This document shows, piece by piece, positions 1-5,593 of a DNA stretch of 5,651 nt. The DNA is from a bacterium (Candidatus Torokbacteria) CG_4_10_14_0_2_um_filter_35_8. GTDB taxonomy: Bacteria > Patescibacteriota > GCA-2792135. The notes under the pieces were generated by a model. It was not told the DNA's origin. It did no database searches and saw nothing but the letters and a program-made list of their open reading frames with translations. The stretch spans positions 1 through 5,651 of the forward strand of contig PFNU01000048.1 in the NCBI GenBank assembly GCA_002792135.1. Reading direction: 5' to 3'. The first letter of the stretch is position 1; every line of letters begins with the position of its first letter. Both the position numbers and the translations under genes were made by a program.

Positions 1-550
1 AGATAAGAGGACAAATATTCATATATCCTCCCATCTCAGTAATCCACCTTAGAATTTTAGGTAGCTCATCGAGGTTTTTAGAGTTGATTACGGTATTGAT
101 TCCCAGAACCGAAATGTCATCTTTAATTTCTGGAATTAGTTTAAGAGCAGCAATTGTCTTAGGAAAAGAGCAACCACCAATCGAGAAGTCAGGATTTAGA
201 AAATCTACACTAAAGAATAAGCCACTTCCTTTTTTGATTCTGGTTTCCCCTACTATCTCATAAATCTTTGCTTTGTCGAGACCACTTGTGGTAATTACAT
301 AATTAAAATCCATATTGTTTGCAGTTGTAACTATCTCTTTTATCTCTGGTATATCCATATCTTCAAAATTACCACCAAGAAACTTTAGAGTTTTTATCCC
401 GATCTTGTTTAGCACATTTAAGGCCTCTATTTTTTGAGCAAGGTCTACTTCACCTGGACTATGCCCTGGTACAACACAGTAATTAGTTACCCCTCCCAAC
501 TTGCATTTGTAGGTTATAACCCACTGAGCTTCAGAAATTTTTACTAACAT
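1..550 (-). CDS. Radical-SAM-fold protein with degenerate cluster motif (partial, 3' end outside window)
   Basis: The frame is open from ATG at 550-548 to the window edge, giving 183 residues with no stop, so the C-terminus is missing. The start is fixed by an AAAGGAGG ribosome site 8 bases upstream. The fold resembles the first half of a radical SAM barrel: strand plus Cys loop (WVITYKCK at 10-17, YCVVPGHSP at 24-32), a second strand ending in LGGN (58-61), FFSVDFLNPDF (112-122) and GINTVINSKNLDELP (150-164). Radical SAM enzymes normally carry CxxxCxxC and a GGE motif. Here the loop is C16-x8-C25, with the middle cysteine gone and two extra residues, and GGE reads GGN. Canonical [4Fe-4S]/SAM binding is therefore doubtful. 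It may be a catalytically altered paralogue or use other ligands; C127 and C180 are also present. No substrate can be assigned. It follows, and probably overlaps, the amidohydrolase reading frame. Confidence 0.75.
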   Translation of the reverse strand, partial: MLVKISEAQWVITYKCKLGGVTNYCVVPGHSPGEVDLAQKIEALNVLNKIGIKTLKFLGGNFEDMDIPEIKEIVTTANNMDFNYVITTSGLDKAKIYEIVGETRIKKGSGLFFSVDFLNPDFSIGGCSFPKTIAALKLIPEIKDDISVLGINTVINSKNLDELPKILRWITEMGGYMNICPLI

Positions 551-716
551 CTATTTTTCCTCCTTTGTTGAATTTGTATTTTATCTTTCCCAATACCCAT
601 GTAAGCTGAGTTTTTATTATTGGAATCTTTTTTTCTGCTTGCTGGAAATAAATTGCATTGGGGATATTATCAAAAGTAAGACTTATTTTATCTACCCTAG
701 ACCTTTTGAGAATATT
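531..716 (-). other. Out-of-frame C-terminal segment of the amidohydrolase (61 codons plus TGA)
   Basis: This segment is open in a different frame from the amidohydrolase and starts exactly where its in-frame reading becomes a short meaningless tail. It encodes 61 residues ending in TGA at 533-531. The content is protein-like: RVDKISLTFDNIPNAIYF, then an Ala/Glu/Lys stretch, then TQLTWVLGKIKYKF. This resembles the C-terminal strands of cytosine-deaminase-like amidohydrolases (an 'ADLvvfD...' strand, then 'WVxxGKxV'). Joining it to residue 343 of the upstream ORF by removing one A from an 8-A run gives a 404-residue protein, close to the family's usual 400-430. It would then overlap the next gene by 20 bases. 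It has no start of its own. It could reflect a genuine frameshift mutation, a homopolymer sequencing error, or slippage. Confidence 0.7.
559..566 (-). promoter_or_regulatory. Strong Shine-Dalgarno site for the radical-SAM-fold gene
   Basis: AAAGGAGG on the minus strand lies 8 bases before the ATG at 550. It is the only near-consensus ribosome site in the window. It sits inside the shifted C-terminal reading frame of the upstream amidohydrolase, where it is read as Lys-Gly-Gly. This is a usual arrangement for translationally coupled, overlapping operon genes. Confidence 0.85.
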
Positions 717-1746
717 TTTTTTCGAGAGTGTTTTTTTGTTGAGTATTTAAGTTGAGCCATTTTATTCCCAAAGCTTTTAGTCCGTTTACAGATACGATAT
801 CAACTACTTTGTCAATTTGCCACCATCTGACAGCATCCATAAGTAACTGAGCTTCTCGATACATATTACCTTCACAGAAAGGTCCATAAATATCACAAAT
901 GTTGTCTGTTCCTAAAGCAACATTCACCCCTGCTTCTACTAGCTGTGGTACTGGAGCAATACTGTTATGAATTGGTGCAGTTTCATTGTGGAGTTGAAGC
1001 ATATTAATTGCTGCTGTTGGGCATACAATAATACTCATTCCAGCATCTTTGATAAGTTTAATAACTCTTTTTTTTTCTTTTTCTGATTGGGAATTTAAAG
1101 AAATAGCATGAATTCCTGTGACCTTTCCTTCCCATCCATGCTCAATTGTTTTTTTTGCTAAAAGCTCTGTTTCTTTTTGTCTGGGACTATTTTGTTGGTC
1201 AACGTGGATATGTATCCTTTTGTTATATTTTTTTGCCAGTTTAAATATGTAATCTAGATGCTCTGCTTCATACGGATGCTCGTATTCTGGAAGTCCGCCT
1301 AGTATATCAACCATCTCGGCTGCCTCTTCAATATAATTTTGCTCTTCTTTTTTGAGAACACCACGGAGTGTTTGGTTGGCAACTAAAACTTTGATCTTGC
1401 TTTTATATTTATCTCTTACGTGTAGTACTGCTTGTAAAGGTAATAATTTTACAAAACTGTCAATATCTACAAAAGTTAGACAATATTTTACTCCCTGACT
1501 AATCATTTTTTCAAAGCATAAGGAGATTCGATAGGTAAGGTCATCCCAAGTGTAGTTTTTTTTAATTTTGTTATTTATCTTCCATTTTTGTTGAAGGGTT
1601 TCTTCAGCATATTTTAAATTTTTGTAGGATATAATGTGTGACTTGTCGAAGTGAGCATGACTATTAACAAAACCGCCTTTCTTTTTAACTTTCTGAAGAA
1701 ATAACGATTTAAGATACCAAGATCTAGAGTTGTTTTTCTGTGGCAT
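697..1746 (-). CDS. Cytosine-deaminase-like amidohydrolase, probably frameshifted near its C-terminus
   Basis: This is a metal-dependent hydrolase of the amidohydrolase superfamily, closest by eye to cytosine deaminase CodA and relatives that deaminate or hydrolyse amidine/amide groups on small rings. As read it has 349 residues. Visible metal ligands are H30 and H32 (NSHAHFDKSH), H181 (HIHVDQQN), H213 (GIHAIS) and D281 (LGTDN). GGLPEYEHPYE (150-160) matches the CodA region before the third strand. Two oddities stand out. The glutamate that acts as proton shuttle in CodA (HCDE) is glutamine here (HVDQ, Q184). Also, only 29 residues precede the HxH motif, so the usual N-terminal beta-sandwich strands are largely absent. 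The frame ends in a non-conserved tail (KKYSQKV, TAG) straight after an 8-A run, while the expected C-terminus continues in another frame to 531. No Shine-Dalgarno is seen before the ATG. The gene starts 86 bases after argG. Substrate unknown. Confidence 0.85.
   Translation of the reverse strand: MPQKNNSRSWYLKSLFLQKVKKKGGFVNSHAHFDKSHIISYKNLKYAEETLQQKWKINNKIKKNYTWDDLTYRISLCFEKMISQGVKYCLTFVDIDSFVKLLPLQAVLHVRDKYKSKIKVLVANQTLRGVLKKEEQNYIEEAAEMVDILGGLPEYEHPYEAEHLDYIFKLAKKYNKRIHIHVDQQNSPRQKETELLAKKTIEHGWEGKVTGIHAISLNSQSEKEKKRVIKLIKDAGMSIIVCPTAAINMLQLHNETAPIHNSIAPVPQLVEAGVNVALGTDNICDIYGPFCEGNMYREAQLLMDAVRWWQIDKVVDIVSVNGLKALGIKWLNLNTQQKNTLEKKYSQKV
715..722 (-). other. Eight-A homopolymer at the apparent frameshift point
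   Basis: On the minus strand GAAAAAAAATATTC is read as Glu-Lys-Lys-Tyr. Removing one A, or slipping forward one base (+1), gives Glu-Lys-Asn-Ile and enters the long downstream frame. A -1 shift instead meets a TAG (AGGTCTAGGGTAG region) within about eight codons, so only loss of one base (or a gain of two) restores the protein. The same gene holds other long A runs (complement of 1068-1076, 1149-1156 and 1556-1563) across which the frame stays intact. Confidence 0.6.
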
Positions 1747-1832
1747 TAATTTTTTAATTAGAATATTAGATACTAAGAGTTGATCACTTTAAGATTGCGT
1801 TTTTAAATACTAAGCTTTCCTTATATCTATTG

Positions 1833-3431
1833 TTAAACTAACTTCTCGATAAAATCTTCTGATACAGAAGGTTCGGTGATCAAAGGAATATCGTTTTCTA
1901 CTGCTGACTTACGAATTACCTTACCGTCGGTTACTTCTTGTCTTTTTCCTTCTTGTGCAGGAATATTGATAATCAAATCAAAGCGTTTTTCATCTAGGTA
2001 ATGTTTGATATTTGGTTCGCTTTGTAAGTTACTGATTTTGTGAACTAAAGTTGTATCAACTTTATTTCTCCTTAGAAATTTATGAGTTTTTTCAGTTGCA
2101 TATAATTTGAATTTTTCTGTAGCAGCTAAGTTCTTAATATATGGTAGAAGACGCTTCTTGTTACTGATATGACCAATAGAAAGCAAGATATTCTTCTCTA
2201 CCCTTTTAGCAAGCCTCATTTGTAGAGAGTAAATTTCAATGAAGCCTGCTGAGCAGTTTTGGTTAAAAGCTTCGGATTTCATGAAAGTAGCAAGCTTCTC
2301 GTCAAAAATTGTATTTGGTGTATCTAGTGCAACAGTCTCAGCCTTACCTTTGTAAAGTTTTACTATCACTTTTCCTGTAACTTTTTCGTTAACTTTGTCA
2401 ATAAAGGCATTAATATCTTGCATTAAAGGATCATACCACAAGGCTCCATAACAAATATAAGCAAATTTTTGGTCGACAGTAGCCTTAAACTCATTTTCTA
2501 CTCGTGTGCAAACATATTTCTCTAGGTTCCAGTGAGCATTAATAATAATTTCTGCTGCTGGTGCTTCGTAAACACCACGAACTTTAAGACCAACTACTCT
2601 ATCTTCTATATGGTGAGTAATTCCCACACCGTGCCTTGCGCCAATCTTGTTTAATTTAATAATTAAATCTGCAAGCTTCATCTTTTGGCCATTTATCGAA
2701 ACAGGAATTCCTTTGACAAATTCTAATTTTACATATTCTGGTTTATTTGGTGCTTTTTCTGGTAGAGTGCAAACTTGTAAAATTTTCTCTAAAGGTGGGA
2801 TTAAAGCAGGGTTTTCAATTTCTCCTGACTCTCCTGTTACTCCCCACATGTTATCATCGTATGAATAAGGACTCTCTGCAGTTTGTTTTACTGGAATCCC
2901 GTGTTTTTTTGCATATACTAATTCTTCATCTCTTCCCATACTCCATTCTCTCACTGGTGCAATAACTTTAATATCAGGATTTAGCGTTAGGGCAGTACTT
3001 TCAAGTCTTACTTGGTCATTACCTTTACCTGTACAGCCGTGAGCGATAGCATCTGCTTTTTCTTTTGCTGCTATTTCTACTGCTTTTTTGGCAAGGAGTG
3101 GTCTTCCTAAAGGAGTTGATAAGTGATAAGGGCCTTGGTAGGAGGCATTAGCTTTGATTCCCTTGGATATGTATTCTTCAGCAAATTCATCTTTGGCATC
3201 AATAACATATGCTCGGTATGCTCCTACTTTTAAAGCTTTCTTACGGATTGCGGTCAAATCATCTGCTTGTTGGCCAATATCAATTGTTAAAGCAATGACT
3301 TTTGCTTTGTATTCATCTTGAATCCACTTAAGCATCACACTTGTATCCAGACCACCGGAGTAAAGTAGGACAACTTTTTTTACTTCGCCTTTTTTTGCCT
3401 CATACGAAGAAACTTTTGTGTATTTATTCAT
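1833..3431 (-). CDS. argG: Argininosuccinate synthase with C-terminal MGS-like (CarB-type regulatory) domain
   Basis: It ligates citrulline and aspartate using ATP to give argininosuccinate, AMP and PPi, a cytosolic step of arginine synthesis. From ATG 3431 it has 532 residues. Residues 1-412 are a complete ArgG: the PP-loop SGGLDTS (25-31), DIGQQ (51-55), SYQGPYHLSTPLGRPL (97-112), HGCTGKGNDQVRLE (131-144) and YSYDDNMWG (189-197). The tetramerising half contains HHIEDRVVGLKVRGVYEAPAA (split around 273-293) and ends at SLQMRLAKR. The ArgG subtype, with HIEDR and EAPAA, looks archaeal/Thermotoga-like rather than E. coli-like. Residues 413-532 are an added MGS-like domain, joined with no linker; typical ArgG stops near 400 residues. 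The frame stays open upstream to a TTG at 3479, but ATG 3431 is preferred because the extra 16 residues are not family-like. No Shine-Dalgarno is seen. It begins 52 bases after the IMPDH/GMPR gene, which suggests co-transcription. Confidence 0.93.
   Translation of the reverse strand: MNKYTKVSSYEAKKGEVKKVVLLYSGGLDTSVMLKWIQDEYKAKVIALTIDIGQQADDLTAIRKKALKVGAYRAYVIDAKDEFAEEYISKGIKANASYQGPYHLSTPLGRPLLAKKAVEIAAKEKADAIAHGCTGKGNDQVRLESTALTLNPDIKVIAPVREWSMGRDEELVYAKKHGIPVKQTAESPYSYDDNMWGVTGESGEIENPALIPPLEKILQVCTLPEKAPNKPEYVKLEFVKGIPVSINGQKMKLADLIIKLNKIGARHGVGITHHIEDRVVGLKVRGVYEAPAAEIIINAHWNLEKYVCTRVENEFKATVDQKFAYICYGALWYDPLMQDINAFIDKVNEKVTGKVIVKLYKGKAETVALDTPNTIFDEKLATFMKSEAFNQNCSAGFIEIYSLQMRLAKRVEKNILLSIGHISNKKRLLPYIKNLAATEKFKLYATEKTHKFLRRNKVDTTLVHKISNLQSEPNIKHYLDEKRFDLIINIPAQEGKRQEVTDGKVIRKSAVENDIPLITEPSVSEDFIEKLV
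1836..2195 (-). other. MGS-like domain fused to ArgG (residues 413-532)
   Basis: This 120-residue domain follows the end of the ArgG core directly. It aligns by eye with the C-terminal allosteric domain of carbamoyl-phosphate synthetase CarB: ILLSIG (strand 1), NKKRLL, FKLYATEKTHKFL, TTLVHKIS, EPNIKHYL, FDLIINIP, DGKVIRKSAVENDIPLIT. Residues matching those I recall as phosphate/nucleotide contacts in E. coli CarB are kept: Lys in NKKR (424-426), T446 and T449 (ATEKT), K465 (VHKIS) and N489 (IINIP). The Asp-Thr pair that contacts ornithine in CarB (YDTT) is not kept; the equivalent stretch reads LITEP. Nucleotide binding is therefore a reasonable inference and ornithine binding less so. The match to CarB is closer than to stand-alone methylglyoxal synthase. 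Confidence 0.85.
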
Positions 3432-3483
3432 GGTTTTTAAAATTAATATATTTTTATTTAAATGGGAAAAATCAGACAAAGAG

Positions 3484-4758
3484 TTATTTGTTCAATCTTT
3501 TCTTTCCTTCATAACTCCCTGCTGCTGTCTGGAGTGTCCACCTGCTGTATCTTGCAAGTCTTGCTAAATTATTTCTTCCGTCATCACTTACACCTGCATA
3601 GCTTAGGCCAGACTGAATACCAGTAATCAATGTAGAAATATATACATCTGTCTCTCCTAGGCAGTCTACTTCACGCACTATTCCTTCTGCAGCGTCCCAT
3701 CTTGGTCTTCCTTGATGCTCTTTTGCTCTGCTAGATGCACTTCCCCAGATTTTAACTTTTCTTTTAACTGGATCGTATCTTTTTTTAAAATCTGCACTAT
3801 CATTTGTAGCCCCAAGCATGCTTCCCATTATTATCCCTTTAACACCTGTAGCAAAATATTTTACCGCTGTTCCTGAATCATATATACCACCATCAGCAAT
3901 AACATCAACACCGAATTTTTTTGCTACAGTAACTACATCGTATAGACCAGAAATTGTAGGTACGCCAAAACCTGTAACTTTTCTTGTTGTACATGCAAAA
4001 CCAGGTCCCACATTTGCTTTTATTATGTCAACTCCTAACTTGCTGTACATGTATGCAGCTTTTGGAGTAATAATATTTCCTGCCGCTAAGATTGTATCTG
4101 GGAATTTTTCTCTTATTTCCTTAATGACTTTATACATCTGGACAGAATCACCATGAGCTACATCTAGTACAATAATATCAACTTCTGCTTTTACCATCTT
4201 TTCAATTCTTTCAGTATAATTATTCCTAAGTCCGCTTGCTCCCGCCACTAATAACCTTCCTTTTGGGTCAATAGCAGGTTCATAGGTTCTGCTATCGATT
4301 GTAATTTTTTTTACTGCTGTATTTTTTACTGCTCTTATTTGTTTAACTTGTTTTTTTACTGTTTGAAATTGATGTAAAATCCCAACACCACCCATCAAAG
4401 CAGTAGTTATTGCAAGTTTCTCATCAGTGACTGATTCCATATTTGCTGCAAATAAAGGAAATGGAAGCTTCAGACCTGCAATTATTGATCCTGGATCACA
4501 GTCACGTCTGCTTGCTGAACCAGTAAATGGAACACCAGTTATATCATCAGGTGCAAGTGTCATAAGCATATCTTCTCTAGCAAGATGTACCAGTTGGCCT
4601 AGTTTGTAGCCTCCTCTTGCAGCAGCTTCAATTCGTGCCTGTTCAGATAAAATCCATTTATTTAGATCTTCTTTCCAGATAAATTCATGTTTTTTAATAT
4701 CCTCAGAAATAATTCCAAAGACTTCTTTATCTATTTTTTTATGATCAATTTTTTCCAT
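3484..4758 (-). CDS. IMP dehydrogenase/GMP reductase family protein without CBS domains
   Basis: This is a TIM-barrel oxidoreductase acting on IMP (to XMP, NAD+) or GMP (to IMP and ammonia, NADPH). It has 424 residues. Motifs are PDDITGVP (70-77), AANMESVTDEKLA (104-116), GGVGILHQ (123-130), VLDVAHGD (197-204), catalytic loop GPGFACTTR with C256, IADGGI (287-292) and MGSML (311-315). The chain runs from QIRAVKN (140-146) straight on to the next strand, so the two CBS modules of ordinary IMPDH are absent, as in GMP reductases. The segment SSRAKEHQG...DAAEG (342-359) fits the GMPR pattern SSxxAxxxHxG...ASEG, with E358 at the GMPR catalytic-Glu position, and the long IMPDH flap with Arg-Tyr is missing. 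Against GMPR, the loop after the cysteine reads VTGFGVP, as in IMPDH. An N-terminal extension of about 60 residues is unmatched by either. I favour GMP reductase-like but cannot settle it. No Shine-Dalgarno is visible. Confidence 0.85.
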   Translation of the reverse strand: MEKIDHKKIDKEVFGIISEDIKKHEFIWKEDLNKWILSEQARIEAAARGGYKLGQLVHLAREDMLMTLAPDDITGVPFTGSASRRDCDPGSIIAGLKLPFPLFAANMESVTDEKLAITTALMGGVGILHQFQTVKKQVKQIRAVKNTAVKKITIDSRTYEPAIDPKGRLLVAGASGLRNNYTERIEKMVKAEVDIIVLDVAHGDSVQMYKVIKEIREKFPDTILAAGNIITPKAAYMYSKLGVDIIKANVGPGFACTTRKVTGFGVPTISGLYDVVTVAKKFGVDVIADGGIYDSGTAVKYFATGVKGIIMGSMLGATNDSADFKKRYDPVKRKVKIWGSASSRAKEHQGRPRWDAAEGIVREVDCLGETDVYISTLITGIQSGLSYAGVSDDGRNNLARLARYSRWTLQTAAGSYEGKKRLNK

Positions 4759-4789
4759 GTACGCTGTAGAAAAAGATTCTGGTTTATGA

Positions 4790-4795
4790 ATTATA
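4790..4795 (-). promoter_or_regulatory. Possible -10/TATA element before the IMPDH/GMPR gene
   Basis: A perfect TATAAT lies on the minus strand in the 46-base gap after the amidinohydrolase stop, 31 bases before ATG 4758. At a 17-base spacing upstream there is only a T-run, not a TTGACA-like box. In DNA this AT-rich a hexamer match is weak evidence. It could serve as an internal promoter or mean nothing. Confidence 0.2.
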
Positions 4796-4804
4796 TTGTT
4801 TTAT

Positions 4805-5593
4805 TTAGATTGAAAAAATTAGGCAATGAACTCCCCCACCTGCTTTTTTAAATTCAGAAACATCACTTTCTACTATTTTGAATCCTTTAGCAATTAAGTC
4901 AGATAGCAAGCCATTAAGACCTTTGGCAGTAATGATTTTTTTCTTGTGGACCAAAGCATTTAAAGCAAAATTAAGAGTATCTTTTCTGGTTGCTTTTACT
5001 GTAGACTTTGCTTCTTTTTCGATGAGTTTACGAGTTTCTTTAGAAAAAGCTCCAGGATAATAAATTAGGTTTTGGTCATCAATAGGAAAAACTGTCATGT
5101 CGAGATGGTACAAAAATGGGTCAATTAGTTCTAGACTGATAACTTTCTTTCCTGTTATCTTTGCGATTTCTTTGTGGCTAGCTTTGTCAGTTCTAAAACC
5201 AAAGCCAGCTAGTATTTTGTCATTCCAGAATAAAAAGTCACCTCCTTCGAATTTAATTTTTTGAGGGAGGTGGATTACTTTATAGCCTCTTTTTTTAAAC
5301 CAAGAGGCATAGAGCTTTGCTTCCTCTCTTCTTTGAGGATAGCGAAAATTTGCTTGAATAAAAGTTTTATCAAAAATTATTCCTTGGTCTGCGCTAAAAA
5401 CCATATCAGGCAAACCTTGCCTTTGGGTAAGAACTTCTACTTTTAATCCTAAGAAATTCTTAATTAACTCTACTAAGTTTTGCCATTGTTCACTTGCCAG
5501 AGTTCTATCTACTTCTAACTCTGGATGCATCCAAGGATTAATTGAGTAGGTTACGTCGTAATAGTTTGGAGAGCACATCAATAGGTTTTCCAT
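4805..5593 (-). CDS. DDAH/arginine deiminase-type amidinohydrolase
   Basis: This is a guanidino-group-modifying enzyme of the pentein fold, related to dimethylarginine dimethylaminohydrolase, arginine deiminase and the cyanobacterial arginine dihydrolase ArgZ. It is expected to attack the guanidinium carbon of arginine or a methylated arginine through a cysteine, releasing citrulline plus an amine or ammonia. It has 262 residues, normal for DDAH. Motifs are MCSPNYYDVTYSINPWM (6-22), LPDMVFSAD (61-69), FEGGD (115-119), HLDM with catalytic H163, and AGGGVHC with nucleophile C257. D69 lies where human DDAH1 has VFVED; ArgZ-type enzymes have Asn here (VFTAN), so citrulline rather than ornithine is the likelier product (inference). 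ATG 5593 was chosen because homologues start close to the MCxPxYYDV motif. The frame is open up to GTG 5644, but that adds 17 residues with no family likeness. It is first in the visible run of genes. Confidence 0.88.
   Translation of the reverse strand: MENLLMCSPNYYDVTYSINPWMHPELEVDRTLASEQWQNLVELIKNFLGLKVEVLTQRQGLPDMVFSADQGIIFDKTFIQANFRYPQRREEAKLYASWFKKRGYKVIHLPQKIKFEGGDFLFWNDKILAGFGFRTDKASHKEIAKITGKKVISLELIDPFLYHLDMTVFPIDDQNLIYYPGAFSKETRKLIEKEAKSTVKATRKDTLNFALNALVHKKKIITAKGLNGLLSDLIAKGFKIVESDVSEFKKAGGGVHCLIFSI

Noticed and set aside
567..600. ATG at 600 as the start of a small separate gene
   Set aside because: Its frame reaches TAG after about 18 codons with no ribosome site. The real coding frame here is the shifted amidohydrolase C-terminus.
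1747..1760. Small inverted repeat TAATT-TTTT-AATTA before the amidohydrolase start, as a terminator
   Set aside because: The arms are only 5 bp and purely A/T, so the hairpin would be unstable, and it directly abuts the start codon.
2647..2965. Plus-strand ORFs of 72-73 codons opposite argG
   Set aside because: They lie wholly antisense to well-conserved ArgG coding sequence and encode low-complexity hydrophobic peptides with no family likeness. They are shadows of the real gene.
3432..3479. TTG start at 3479 extending ArgG by 16 residues
   Set aside because: It has no Shine-Dalgarno, lies 4 bases after the previous stop, and gives a tail unlike ArgG N-termini. ATG 3431 is already well ahead of the first conserved strand.
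3818..4156. Plus-strand 112-codon ORF opposite the IMPDH/GMPR gene
   Set aside because: It is antisense to the catalytic barrel region, which is clearly coding on the minus strand. Its translation shows no recognisable domain.
4427..5446. Three plus-strand ORFs of 60-61 codons opposite the IMPDH/GMPR and amidinohydrolase genes
   Set aside because: They are short, antisense to conserved motifs, without ribosome sites, and are explained by the coding bias of the opposite strand.
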